Shown one piece after another: positions 10,818 through 19,723 of a stretch of DNA of 64,000 nucleotides (positions are counted from its first letter, which is position 1; the number at the start of each line of letters is the position of its first letter). The notes beneath the pieces are model-generated. The model was not told the DNA's origin, made no database searches, and saw only the letters and a program-made list of their open reading frames with translations. A program made the translations under genes and the position numbers. Origin of the DNA: Streptomyces sp. R33 (lineage in GTDB: Bacteria > Actinomycetota > Actinomycetes > Streptomycetales > Streptomycetaceae); the NCBI RefSeq assembly GCF_041200175.1, contig NZ_CP165727.1, positions 6,513,501 through 6,577,500 of the forward strand. The letters run 5' to 3'.

Positions 10818-11165
10818 CTACAGCAGGCTCTTGAGGCGGAGCAGGTCGCGGAAGCCGGCTTCCAGGCGGACCCGGCCGGAGGCCCAGGCCTTGGCGAACT
10901 TCAGCTCGCCCGCCACCATCGCCACCAGGTCGTCGCCGGTCATCGCGAGCCGGATGTCGGCCTTGGCGGCGGGCGGGCCCGGGGAGACCGCGTCGACCCG
11001 GATCCGGCCGCCGTGGAGGCGGCCGGTGAAGGTCTGGTCCAGGTCGGTGATGTGGCAGCTCAGGGAGCGGTCCAGCACGGCAGCGCCGCGCACGTTGCCT
11101 TCGGCCCGTGCGAGGTTTCCGGAGAGTTGGTGGAGTGCGGCTCGGCACTCGTCGATCGTAGCCAT
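10818..11165 (-). CDS. SCP2 sterol-binding domain protein
   Basis: 115 residues. The C-terminal two thirds read as an SCP2/alkyl-sulfatase-C-like fold: the segment ADIRLAMTGDDLVAMVAGEL, followed by FAKAWASGRVRLEG-like residues, is typical of small bacterial SCP2 proteins that bind hydrophobic ligands. The specific ligand is unknown. The ATG at 11165 is chosen; the frame continues upstream without a better start. It converges on the ABC cluster with only 3 bp between stops. Confidence 0.85.
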   Translation of the reverse strand: MATIDECRAALHQLSGNLARAEGNVRGAAVLDRSLSCHITDLDQTFTGRLHGGRIRVDAVSPGPPAAKADIRLAMTGDDLVAMVAGELKFAKAWASGRVRLEAGFRDLLRLKSLL

Positions 11166-11230
11166 CGTGATCTCGACCGTACCGCAGAGCCGTGCGCGGC
11201 GGCCCGGGTGCTTCGGGGTAGCGTCGGGGC

Positions 11231-11548
11231 ATGACCGACGACTTGGCCGACGCGGTGGTGAGCGTACCCGACGTACCGGATGTATCGGATGTTCCGGATG
11301 AAACGGGTGCGTCTGATGCATCCGGGGTATCCGGGGAAGCGTCTCCCGGGCCCGAGCCCCTCGGCCTCGTCCGCACGCCCACCGGCCATGCCGGGGTCGA
11401 CGCGCACCTGGAGCGGCTGGCCGATGCCGATCACCTCACGGCGGACGGACACGTCGCGGTGTACGAGGATGTGCACAGGGGGTTGCGTGACGCGCTGACC
11501 GCGCTGGACGCACCGCCCGTCCCCGGTCCGTACGAAAACAGGAGCTGA
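11231..11548 (+). CDS. Small hypothetical protein upstream of tlyA
   Basis: 105 residues, acidic. The N-terminus is a degenerate VPDVPDVSDVPD repeat encoded by 9-nt units (around 11266-11302). The C-terminal part (residues ~48-95: LVRTPTGHAGVDAHLERLADADHLTADGHVAVYEDVHRGLRDAL) looks helical. Its position 7 bp before tlyA suggests one transcript. I recall a similar small protein before tlyA in other streptomycetes (unverified). No function can be assigned. Confidence 0.8.
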   Translation: MTDDLADAVVSVPDVPDVSDVPDETGASDASGVSGEASPGPEPLGLVRTPTGHAGVDAHLERLADADHLTADGHVAVYEDVHRGLRDALTALDAPPVPGPYENRS

Positions 11549-11555
11549 ACCGAAC

Positions 11556-12371
11556 GTGGCAGGAGTGGCACGCCGCCGCCTGGACGCCGAACTGGTACGC
11601 CGCAGCATGGCCCGCTCGCGCGAGCACGCCGCCCAGCTGATCGCCGCGGGCCGGGTGACCGTCGGCGGCGCCACCGCGACCAAGGCGGCCACCCAGGTCG
11701 AGACCAGCGCGGCCCTCGTGGTCCTCAAGGACGACAGCGACCCCGACTACGTCTCCCGGGGCGGCCACAAGCTGGCCGGCGCGCTGGCGGCCTTCCGGCC
11801 GCAGGGGCTGGCCGTCGAGGGCCGCCGGGCGCTGGACGCCGGCGCCTCCACCGGCGGTTTCACCGACGTGCTGCTGCGCGCGGGCGTGGCCCACGTCATG
11901 GCCGTCGACGTCGGTTACGGGCAGCTCGCCTGGTCGCTGCAGAGCGACGACCGGGTCACCGTCAAGGACCGTACCAACGTCCGCGAGCTGACGGTCGAGC
12001 AGCTCGACGGGGTGCCCGTCGACCTCGTCGTCGGCGACCTGTCCTTCATCTCCATCGGCCTGGTGCTGCCGGCCCTGGTGCGCTGCTGCGCGCCGGACGC
12101 GGACCTGGTGCTGATGGTCAAGCCGCAGTTCGAGGTCGGCAAGGACCGGCTCGGCAGCGGCGGCGTCGTGCGCAGCCCGGAGCTGCGGGCGGAGGCCGTG
12201 CGCGAGGTGGCGGCCCAGGCGGCGAAGCTGGGGCTCGGCGTGCTCGGGGTGACCGCTAGTCCGCTGCCGGGTCCGTCGGGGAACGTCGAGTACTTTCTGT
12301 GGCTGCGGGCGGGGGCACCGGCACTCGACCCGGCGGATGTTGACCGTGCAGTGGCGGAGGGGCCGCAGTGA
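11556..12371 (+). CDS. tlyA: TlyA family rRNA (cytidine-2'-O)-methyltransferase
   Basis: 271 residues. An N-terminal S4 RNA-binding domain (residues ~7-60) is followed by VSRGGHKL and the Rossmann methyltransferase with the SAM motif DAGASTGGFTD (94-104), then VGDLSFIS and KPQFEV. The family 2'-O-methylates cytidines in 16S and 23S rRNA and affects sensitivity to capreomycin-type antibiotics. The GTG start at 11556 follows AGGAG at about 11 nt. The stop overlaps the nadK start (GTGA), so the two are co-translated. Confidence 0.95.
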   Translation: MAGVARRRLDAELVRRSMARSREHAAQLIAAGRVTVGGATATKAATQVETSAALVVLKDDSDPDYVSRGGHKLAGALAAFRPQGLAVEGRRALDAGASTGGFTDVLLRAGVAHVMAVDVGYGQLAWSLQSDDRVTVKDRTNVRELTVEQLDGVPVDLVVGDLSFISIGLVLPALVRCCAPDADLVLMVKPQFEVGKDRLGSGGVVRSPELRAEAVREVAAQAAKLGLGVLGVTASPLPGPSGNVEYFLWLRAGAPALDPADVDRAVAEGPQ

Positions 12372-13327
12372 CTGATTCAGCGGATACACGGGGTACATCG
12401 GGAACGTCCGGATCGGAGGCGTCCGGTTCGACGGCGGGGCGGACCGTCTTCCTGCTCGCGCACACCGGGCGGCCTGCGGCCATCCGCAGCGCCGAGCTGG
12501 TCGTGCAGGGCCTGCTGAAGAGCGGGCTGGGCGTGCGGGTCGTGGAGTACGAGGCGAGGGACCTGCCGCTGCCGCCCGAGGTGGAGCTGGTCTCCGAATG
12601 CACCCCCGCGGTGCTCGAGGGCTGTGAGCTGCTGATCGTGCTGGGCGGCGACGGGACCCTGCTGCGCGGCGCCGAGTTCGCGCGCGGCTCCGGGGTGCCG
12701 ATGCTGGGCGTGAACCTGGGCCGGGTGGGCTTCCTCGCGGAGGCCGAGCGGGACGACCTGGACAAGGTCGTGGACCGGGTCGTGACGCGTGCGTACGAGG
12801 TCGAGGAGCGGATGACCCTCGACGTGCTCGTACGGACGAACGGCGACGTGGTCCACCGGGACTGGGCGCTGAACGAGGCCGCCGTCCAGAAGGTGTCCCC
12901 CGAGCGGATGCTCGAGGTGGTCCTGGAGATCGACGGGCGCCCGGTGTCCGGCTTCGGCTGCGACGGGATCGTCTGCGCGACCCCGACGGGTTCGACGGCG
13001 TACGCGTTCTCCGCGGGCGGGCCGGTGGTCTGGCCGGAGGTGGAGGCGCTGCTGATGGTGCCGATCAGCGCCCACGCGCTGTTCGCGAAGCCGCTGGTGA
13101 CCTCGCCGGACTCGGTGCTGGCGGTGGAGGTGCAGACCGGGGTCCCGCACGGGGTCCTGTGGTGCGACGGCCGCCGGATGCTGGAGCTGCCGGCCGGGGC
13201 CCGGGTGGAGGTGCGGCGCGGGGCGGTGCCGGTGCGGCTCGCCCGGCTGCACCACGCGTCGTTCACGGACCGGCTCGTCGCGAAGTTCGCGCTGCCGGTG
13301 TCAGGGTGGCGTGGGGCGCCCCACTAG
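12368..13327 (+). CDS. nadK: NAD(+) kinase
   Basis: 319 residues. The diagnostic GGDGT (93-97) in LIVLGGDGTLLR and the later ATPTGSTAY segment define ATP-dependent NAD kinase, which makes NADP(+). The first ~24 residues are a Ser/Gly/Thr-rich extension encoded by short repeats, dispensable by comparison with the family. The GTG start at 12368 overlaps the tlyA stop. It stands in the tlyA-nadK-recN order common in actinobacteria. Confidence 0.96.
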   Translation: MTDSADTRGTSGTSGSEASGSTAGRTVFLLAHTGRPAAIRSAELVVQGLLKSGLGVRVVEYEARDLPLPPEVELVSECTPAVLEGCELLIVLGGDGTLLRGAEFARGSGVPMLGVNLGRVGFLAEAERDDLDKVVDRVVTRAYEVEERMTLDVLVRTNGDVVHRDWALNEAAVQKVSPERMLEVVLEIDGRPVSGFGCDGIVCATPTGSTAYAFSAGGPVVWPEVEALLMVPISAHALFAKPLVTSPDSVLAVEVQTGVPHGVLWCDGRRMLELPAGARVEVRRGAVPVRLARLHHASFTDRLVAKFALPVSGWRGAPH

Positions 13328-13411
13328 ACCCCGCTCAATAGCACATGCGTTCGGGAAACTCTCGACGGGTGACGTCACATGGCACGGGTGAAACCTCGGT
13401 ATCGTCGTCCC

Positions 13412-15142
13412 GTGCTTGAGGAGATGCGGATACGGTCGCTCGGGGTCATCGACGACGCGGTGGTCGAGCTGTCGCCCGGTTTCACCGCGGTGACCGGCGA
13501 GACCGGCGCGGGCAAGACGATGGTCGTCACCAGCCTCGGCCTGCTGCTCGGCGGTCGCGCCGACCCGGCCCTGGTGCGGATCGGGGCCAAGGCGGCGGTC
13601 GTGGAGGGCCGAATCGTCATGCGCCCCGACGCGCCTGCCGCCGTACGCGCGGAGGAGGCCGGGGCCGAGCTCGACGACGGCACCCTGCTGATCAGCCGGA
13701 CCGTGTCCGCCGAGGGGCGCTCGCGCGCCCACGTCGGCGGCCGCTCCGTGCCCGTCGGCCTGCTCGGCGAGCTCGCGGACGACCTGGTCGCCGTACACGG
13801 GCAGACCGACCAGCAGGGGCTGCTGCGGCCGGCCCGGCAGCGCCAGGCCCTCGACCGGTACGCGGGGGACGCGGTCGCCGTACCCCTCGAGAAGTACGGG
13901 GCCGCTTACCGGCGGCTGCGCGCGGTGGCCGTCGAGCTGGACGAGATCACCACCCGGGCCCGGGAACGGGCCCAGGAGGCCGACCTGCTGCGCTTCGGCC
14001 TGGAGGAGATCGCGGCCGTGGAGCCGCTGGCGGGCGAGGACGTGGAGCTGGCGGCGGAGGCCGAACGGCTCGGCCACGCCGAATCGCTGGCCTCGGCGGC
14101 GCAGATCGCGCACGCCGCGCTCGCCGGCGACGTCGAGGACCCGGAGGGCGTCGACGCGAACACGCTCGTCGCGGGCGCGCACCGGGCCCTGGACGCCGTA
14201 CGGGCGCACGACCCGGCGCTCGGCGCGCTCGCCGAGCGCATCGGAGAGCTCGGGATCCTGCTCGCCGACGTGGCCGGGGAGCTGGCGGGCTACGCCGACG
14301 ACCTGGACGCCGATCCGCTGCGGCTGGCCGCGGTGGAGGAGCGGCGGGCGGCCCTGACCCAGCTGACGCGCAAGTACGGCGACTCGATCGACTCCGTACT
14401 GGAGTGGGCCCAGCGGGGCTCGGCGCGGCTGCTGGAGCTCGACGGCGACGACGAGCGGATCACCGAGCTGACCGCCGAGCGGGACGGGCTGCGGGCCGAA
14501 CTGTCGCTGCTTGCGCAGGCGCTGACGGATGCGCGGGTCGAGGCGGCGACGCGGTTCGCATCGGCCGTCACGGAGGAACTGGCGTCGCTGGCGATGCCGC
14601 ACGCGCGGGTGACGATCGACATCCGGCAGGTGGAGGACCCCGAGGGGGTGGAGGTCGACGGCCGCCCCGTCGCGTACGGGCCGTCGGGCACGGACGAGGT
14701 CGAACTGCTGCTGGCCCCGCACCCGGGCGCCCAGCCGCGGCCGATCGCCAAGGGTGCCTCGGGCGGTGAGCTGTCGCGCGTGATGCTGGCGGTGGAGGTC
14801 GTGTTCGCGGGCTCCGACCCGGTGCCCACGTACCTGTTCGACGAGGTCGACGCGGGCGTCGGCGGCAAGGCGGCCGTCGAGGTCGGGCGGCGGCTCGCGA
14901 AGCTGGCCAAGTCGGCGCAGGTCGTGGTCGTCACGCACCTGCCGCAGGTGGCGGCCTTCGCGGACCGGCAGCTGCTGGTCGAGAAGACGAACGACGGGTC
15001 GGTGACGCGCAGCGGTGTCACCGTCCTGGAGGGCGAGGACCGCATCCGCGAGCTCTCGCGCATGCTGGCCGGGCACGAGGACTCGGTGTCGGCGCGGGCG
15101 CACGCCGAGGAACTGCTGGCGGCGGCGCGCGCGGACGCGTAG
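13412..15142 (+). CDS. recN: DNA repair protein RecN
   Basis: 576 residues, SMC-like. Walker A is GETGAGKT (29-36). Long coiled-coil arms occupy ~155-370, and the C-terminal half carries GGELSRVMLA (signature) and YLFDEVDAGVGG (Walker B). RecN acts in double-strand break repair, holding DNA ends and assisting RecA. Start choice: the GTG at 13412 has a TATCGT -10-like hexamer ending 6 nt upstream and no Shine-Dalgarno, suggesting a leaderless message. An in-frame ATG at 13379 is the longer alternative and lies just after a GTGACGTCAC palindrome (13369-13378). Confidence 0.95.
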   Translation: MLEEMRIRSLGVIDDAVVELSPGFTAVTGETGAGKTMVVTSLGLLLGGRADPALVRIGAKAAVVEGRIVMRPDAPAAVRAEEAGAELDDGTLLISRTVSAEGRSRAHVGGRSVPVGLLGELADDLVAVHGQTDQQGLLRPARQRQALDRYAGDAVAVPLEKYGAAYRRLRAVAVELDEITTRARERAQEADLLRFGLEEIAAVEPLAGEDVELAAEAERLGHAESLASAAQIAHAALAGDVEDPEGVDANTLVAGAHRALDAVRAHDPALGALAERIGELGILLADVAGELAGYADDLDADPLRLAAVEERRAALTQLTRKYGDSIDSVLEWAQRGSARLLELDGDDERITELTAERDGLRAELSLLAQALTDARVEAATRFASAVTEELASLAMPHARVTIDIRQVEDPEGVEVDGRPVAYGPSGTDEVELLLAPHPGAQPRPIAKGASGGELSRVMLAVEVVFAGSDPVPTYLFDEVDAGVGGKAAVEVGRRLAKLAKSAQVVVVTHLPQVAAFADRQLLVEKTNDGSVTRSGVTVLEGEDRIRELSRMLAGHEDSVSARAHAEELLAAARADA

Positions 15143-15179
15143 CGGTCGCTGCGCTGCTGCTGCCTTGCCGTTGCCCGTG

Positions 15180-15209
15180 AGGGCCCGGGACGGATGCGTC
15201 CCGGGCCCT
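15180..15209. terminator. GC-rich hairpin after recN
   Basis: A perfect 13-bp stem (15180-15192 with 15197-15209, loop GATG) made of AGGGCCCGGGACG lies 38 bp after the recN stop. It has no U-tract, so it is a hairpin-type terminator of the kind common in Streptomyces, or an mRNA 3' stabiliser. Confidence 0.7.
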
Positions 15210-15371
15210 GCGCACGTGCTCGGAGGTGACGGGGGCTACGCCGTGTGGGTGAGCCTCGGGGGTGTGTCGCGGTATCTCCTGCGGGATCCGTACCCGTATG
15301 GTCCCGGAACGCGCGTGCGGACTGGCATCCTGGGCGACGTCTCTGCCTCCCTCACCCTGGAGCTTCGGCCC

Positions 15372-16490
15372 GTGAGCAGCTCCCCGGTCTCGATCCCGGT
15401 CCCCGCGCAGGCGTACGGGCGGCCACCGCTCCGCACCGTCCAAGTACTCGGCGGTGCGGGCGCGGGCAGCAGCGCGCACGTACGGTCGCTGACGACCGGG
15501 CTCGCCGCGCGGGGGGTCCGGGTCACGGTGTGCGCGCCCGTGGAGGCGGAGGGGGAGTACGACTTCACCGGCGCGGGGGCGCAGTTCACCCCGGACGCGG
15601 TGAGTGCGCTGCGGGCCGTGTGCGCCGGGGCGGACGTGGTGCATGCGCACGGAGTGCGGGCCGGGATGCGCGCCGTGCTGGCGCTGCGCGGGCGCCGGGT
15701 GCCGCTGGTGGTGACGTGGCACAGCGGCGGGCCGGCGGCCGAGGGGCCCTTCGGGCGGCTCGGGCGGGTGCTGGAGCGGCACGTGGCGCGGACCGCGGCG
15801 GTGGTGCTGGGCGCCTCCTCGGACCAGGTGGACCTGGCCAGGGCGCGGGGCGCGCGGGATGCGCGACTGGCGCCGGTGGCCGTGCCGATGGGGCAGGAGG
15901 GCCCGGACGCCGGGGCGGATCCGGACAAGGTACGGGCGGAACTGGGTGCGGTGGAGCGGCCGTTGCTGATCGCGGTCGGCAGCCTGGTGGAGCACCGGGG
16001 GTACTCCGTACTGCTGGACGCGGCGCGGGCGTGGCGGGTGCTGGAGCCGCTGCCGCTGGTGGTGATCGCGGGGGAGGGCCCGCAGCGGGCCGAACTGGCC
16101 CGGCGGATCGAGGCCGAGGGACTGTCCGTACGGCTGCTGGGGCGGCGCAGGGATGCGGCGCAGCTGCTCGCGGCGGCGGACGTGGCGGTGCTGCCGAGCC
16201 GGTGGGAGGCGCGGTCCCTGCTGGCGCAGGAGGCACTGCGGCTGGGCGTACCGCTGGTCGCGACGGCGGTCGGCGGCCTGCCGGAGCTGGTCGGGGACGC
16301 GGGGGTACTGGTCCCGTACGGGGACGCGGCCGCACTGTCCTCGGCGGTGACGGACCTCCTGTCGGACCCGGACCGCAGGGCGGCCCTGTCCGCGGCGGGC
16401 CGCACCCAGGCGGCGACGTGGCCGTCGGAGGACGACACGGTGGCCCAGATCCTGTCGGTGTACGACGAGTTGATGGACCGCCGCAAATAG
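15372..16490 (+). CDS. Glycosyltransferase family 4 protein
   Basis: 372 residues with two Rossmann halves (GT-B fold). The N-terminal half has VQVLGGAGAGSSAHVRSL, the nucleotide/acceptor loop. The C-terminal half has AVGSLVEHRGYSVLLDA and the donor-binding E-X7-E region around SRWEARSLLAQEALRLGVPLVAT. It probably transfers a sugar from a nucleotide donor to a lipid or polysaccharide acceptor; neither is identifiable. The GTG at 15372 has GGAG 9 nt upstream. It converges with the PucR gene, with 37 bp between stops. Confidence 0.9.
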   Translation: MSSSPVSIPVPAQAYGRPPLRTVQVLGGAGAGSSAHVRSLTTGLAARGVRVTVCAPVEAEGEYDFTGAGAQFTPDAVSALRAVCAGADVVHAHGVRAGMRAVLALRGRRVPLVVTWHSGGPAAEGPFGRLGRVLERHVARTAAVVLGASSDQVDLARARGARDARLAPVAVPMGQEGPDAGADPDKVRAELGAVERPLLIAVGSLVEHRGYSVLLDAARAWRVLEPLPLVVIAGEGPQRAELARRIEAEGLSVRLLGRRRDAAQLLAAADVAVLPSRWEARSLLAQEALRLGVPLVATAVGGLPELVGDAGVLVPYGDAAALSSAVTDLLSDPDRRAALSAAGRTQAATWPSEDDTVAQILSVYDELMDRRK

Positions 16491-16527
16491 GACTGGGCCG
16501 CCGGCGCCGGGCGGCGGGAGAAGGGCG

Positions 16528-18153
16528 TTACGAAGGGGAGGGAACGTGGCGGCGGGCGCGGAGGGCCAGGCTCAGGGAGAGGACCGTCTCCGGGTCGTCC
16601 AGGTCCGTGCCCAGGAGCTCCGAGATGCGGGCCAGGCGGTTGTACAGGGTCTGGCGATTGAGGTGCAGCTCGCGCGCCGTCTCCGCCTTGCGGCCCGCGT
16701 GGGCCAGGTACGTCTCCAGGGTCGGGAGGAGCGGGGGGCGCGACGTCGCGTCGTGGACGCGGAGCGCGCCGATCGCGCGGTCCACGAACGCCGCCAGGTC
16801 GGGGTGTTCCCGCAGCCGCCACAGGAGCAGGTCGATGTCCAGGCGGCGCGCGTCGTACCAGGGGCGGGCCGGCAGGCCGTGGGCCGCCGTTGCCGTTTCC
16901 GCGGCGTGGCGCAGGCCCGACGAGGCCGCCGCCCAGCCGCCCGCCACGCCCACGACCACCGCCGGCGGGGCCGCGGCGCGGTCCAGGCCGGCCCGTTCCA
17001 CACCCGCCCGGAGCGCGGCGGCCACCCGGTCCGCCACCGTGGTGCGTTCCGATTCGGAGCGGAGGGAGACCAGGAGGGGGACTCGGCCCTCCACCGGGCG
17101 GACTCCCAGGAGGACCGGGACGCCGACCGACGAGAGTTCCTCCAGGACCGCCCTCGCCAGGACCGCCCAGTTGCCCGACGGGCCCAGGGACGACGACAAG
17201 CGCATGACCACCGGCAGGAGCGGGCCCGACCCCGGCTTGAAGCCCAGTACGCGCGCCTGCGCCGGGGCGTCCTCCGCCGAGATGCGGCCCTCCGCCAGGT
17301 CCGTCAGGAAGTCCCCGCGGCCGCGGGCCGCCAGTTCCTCCTCCTGACGGGCCTGCATCAGGACCACGGCCAGTACCCCCGCCGTCCGTTCCGCCGCCAT
17401 CCGGTGGACGGGCAGCAGCGGCGCCGAGACGCCGAGCAGGACCACCCTCGCGCGGACCGAGCCCGTGCCGTGGCCGCCGCCGGGGACGTCGATCAGCACC
17501 GCGTTCGCCGACGGCTCCGCCTCGCGCTGCCCCCGCAGGCCCTCCCACACCTGGAGCGGGTCCGCCGCGGCCTCCCCGGAGACCGGGCCCGCCGCGTACA
17601 GGAGTTGGCCGTCGGGGGTCTCCAGGAACACCGGATTCCCGGTGAAGTCGGCCAGGATGTGCAGGACTTGGGGGATGCCGCCGCCACTGAGCAGGGCCTC
17701 CGTGCAGCGCCGGTGGACCTCCTCGGCCCGCTGGAGCAGGGTGTAGTGGTGGTTGACGATCTCGGTGTGGATCTCCTCCGTCACCGCCACGAACGGCACC
17801 TCGCGGTGCAGCTGGACCAGCGGCAGCCCGGCGGCCCGAGCCGTCTCGACGAGCGTCGCCGGGAGCCGGGTGAAGCGCGGGCCCAGTTCCACCACCAGCG
17901 CGGCGATCCCCCGGTCCGCGAGGCGGCGTACGAAGGCACGTTGCTCCGCGGGCCGGGTGCCGAGGCCCAGCCCCGTGGTCAGCAGCAGCTCCCCGCCCTT
18001 GAGCAGGGACGCGATGTTGGGCACCTCGCCCGCGTGCACCCAGCGGACGGTCCGGCCGAGGCGGTCGGCGCAGGCCACCACCTCCGGCAGTCCGCTGCGC
18101 AGCCCGGGCAGCTCCAGTGCCCGCTGAACGGTGATCCCGCCCTGGTTGTCCAT
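16528..18153 (-). CDS. PucR family transcriptional regulator
   Basis: 541 residues. The N-terminal PucR-type domain (~8-125: VQRALELPGLRSGLPEVVACADRL) is followed by a GAF/GGDEF-like middle region and a C-terminal HTH of the PucR/CdaR type (~480-530: AGRKAETARELHLNRQTLYN). Such proteins are activators of purine, allantoin or other catabolic genes. It lies 22 bp downstream of the FAD oxidoreductase on the same strand, so it may be co-transcribed with and regulate that gene. The ATG at 18153 is the first start. Confidence 0.93.
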   Translation of the reverse strand: MDNQGGITVQRALELPGLRSGLPEVVACADRLGRTVRWVHAGEVPNIASLLKGGELLLTTGLGLGTRPAEQRAFVRRLADRGIAALVVELGPRFTRLPATLVETARAAGLPLVQLHREVPFVAVTEEIHTEIVNHHYTLLQRAEEVHRRCTEALLSGGGIPQVLHILADFTGNPVFLETPDGQLLYAAGPVSGEAAADPLQVWEGLRGQREAEPSANAVLIDVPGGGHGTGSVRARVVLLGVSAPLLPVHRMAAERTAGVLAVVLMQARQEEELAARGRGDFLTDLAEGRISAEDAPAQARVLGFKPGSGPLLPVVMRLSSSLGPSGNWAVLARAVLEELSSVGVPVLLGVRPVEGRVPLLVSLRSESERTTVADRVAAALRAGVERAGLDRAAAPPAVVVGVAGGWAAASSGLRHAAETATAAHGLPARPWYDARRLDIDLLLWRLREHPDLAAFVDRAIGALRVHDATSRPPLLPTLETYLAHAGRKAETARELHLNRQTLYNRLARISELLGTDLDDPETVLSLSLALRARRHVPSPS

Positions 18154-18175
18154 GTCGCGGGACGCTACCAGGGGG

Positions 18176-19555
18176 TCAGGTCGGCTTGATGTTGTGGTTG
18201 AAGCGGAACACGTTGTCCGGGTCGTACGCCCGCTTCACCGCGCCCAGCCTGGCCAGATTCTCCGCGCCGAGACCCGCCGCCACGCGCTCGGAACCCTCGT
18301 CGCCGGTGAAGTTGAGGTAGACCGCGCCGGTGCTCCACCGCTCCACGTGGCTGCGTACGTCGCGCACCCACTGGCGGCAGCGGTCGTCCTCGGCGGGGTC
18401 CTCCCAGATCCCGAAGGGGTGGACGGCCCAGGGGGAGTTCCGGTACGGAACGGGGAATTCGGAGGGCCCGGCCGCGATGGCCCCGCCCAGCGGGAACATC
18501 ACGTGCTGGGTTCCGCCCGACGGCATCACGTCGCCGAGGGCGCAGAAGACGCTGACGAGCTCGTCCGGCAGGCCGGTCAGGTACTCCGCGGACCAGTAGT
18601 TCCGCAGGCCCGGCGGGTCGTCCAGCATGCACTGGAAGTCCGCGTACGGGAGGGCGGTGAGCACCTCCACCTCGTGCGGCAGCGCGAGCAGCGGCTGCGC
18701 CAGCTTGCGCAGCGCCTCCTCGCCGCCCGCGTACGTGAGCAGCGCGCCCGCCATCACGGTTCCGACGAGGTGTTCCGGTACGAAGGGCTCCGGCGGGGCC
18801 GTCAGGTAGATCATGCCGCCGCCCGCCTCGTCGGGGCCGTTCTCGACGACGTCCCGGTAGGTGCGCAGCACCTCGGGCCCGGCCTCGGGCGGGTACAGCA
18901 GCATGCAGATCGCGAACTCCGGCAGCTCGTGCAGGCGCAGCGTGATGGACGTCGCGACGCCGAAGTTCCCGCCGCCGCCGTGCAGGGCCCAGAACAGCTC
19001 GGGGTTGTCCTCGGAGGTCGCCGTCAGGGTGCTGCCGTCGGCGGTGACGAGGTCCACGCCGAGCAGGTTGTCGACGGCCAGCCCGAACTTCCGGTCCAGC
19101 CAGCCCGAGCCGCCGCCGAGGACGAAACCGGTGGCTCCGGTGGTGGAGACCCGGCCGCCGGTGGTGGCGAGCCCGTGGGGCTGGCAGGCGCGGTCCAGCA
19201 CGCTCATCACCGCGCCGCCCCCGACGCGTACGGCCTTCGCCGCGGGATGGACGGTGACCTCCTGCATCCGGCGCATGTCGACGACCACGCCGCCGTCGTT
19301 GAGGGACATCCCGGCGACGCTGTGGCCGCCGCCGCGCACCGCGACGGGCAGGTCCAGTTCACGGGCGAAACGGACGGTGGTGACGACGTCCGCCTCGCTC
19401 TCGCAGCGGGCGATCACGGCCGGCCTGCGGTCGATCATCGCGTTGAAGACCGTCCGGGCCTCGTCGTACCCGGGATCGTCCGGGGCGAAGACCTCACCGG
19501 CCAGATCCTCGCGGAGCGCGGCCAGGGCCTGGCCGGCCTTGGAGTGGGGAGCCAT
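18176..19555 (-). CDS. FAD-binding oxidoreductase (berberine-bridge/VAO family)
   Basis: 459 residues. The FAD-binding PCMH domain carries RGGGHSVAG, whose His78 is the usual covalent 8-alpha-histidyl FAD attachment site. The GATGFVLGGGSGWL segment is typical, but the cysteine that makes the second flavin bond in bicovalent enzymes is not visible there (sequence TTGGRVSTTGATG), so monocovalent FAD is expected. The C-terminal BBE motif YDPDNVFRFNHNI (~440-455) is present. The substrate, perhaps a sugar or secondary metabolite, is unknown. The ATG at 19555 is preceded by AAGGAGG at about 10 nt. Confidence 0.92.
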   Translation of the reverse strand: MAPHSKAGQALAALREDLAGEVFAPDDPGYDEARTVFNAMIDRRPAVIARCESEADVVTTVRFARELDLPVAVRGGGHSVAGMSLNDGGVVVDMRRMQEVTVHPAAKAVRVGGGAVMSVLDRACQPHGLATTGGRVSTTGATGFVLGGGSGWLDRKFGLAVDNLLGVDLVTADGSTLTATSEDNPELFWALHGGGGNFGVATSITLRLHELPEFAICMLLYPPEAGPEVLRTYRDVVENGPDEAGGGMIYLTAPPEPFVPEHLVGTVMAGALLTYAGGEEALRKLAQPLLALPHEVEVLTALPYADFQCMLDDPPGLRNYWSAEYLTGLPDELVSVFCALGDVMPSGGTQHVMFPLGGAIAAGPSEFPVPYRNSPWAVHPFGIWEDPAEDDRCRQWVRDVRSHVERWSTGAVYLNFTGDEGSERVAAGLGAENLARLGAVKRAYDPDNVFRFNHNIKPT

Positions 19556-19723
19556 GGCTGAGGCCCTCCTTCCGGAGGAGGCGTAGGACCCATCCAGCGT
19601 AGGCGGGGGCAGGCCGGCGGGCGCGCTGGAGCCAACCGCGCCGGCGCCGGGCGCAGCCGTGCGGCGCGGTTGCCGGGCGGGTCAGGGACCCTGACGCTTC
19701 CGCATGCGCGGACCCGCCCCGCG

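Noticed and set aside
9884..10834. 316-residue frame with a YEQVHEHIHEHVYEQ-like start overlapping the ABC ATPase
   Set aside because: The ATPase frame carries all ABC motifs. Only the start of this frame is curious, and that is kept as a finding about the repeats.
13369..13378. GTGACGTCAC palindrome before recN as an SOS box
   Set aside because: It does not match the actinobacterial LexA consensus (CGAAC-N4-GTTCG). It is kept only as a note on the recN start.
15236..17548. 770-residue minus-strand frame across the glycosyltransferase
   Set aside because: It is antisense to a clear GT4 gene and runs out of frame through the PucR gene; composition is Gly/Pro/Arg as expected for shadow frames at high GC.
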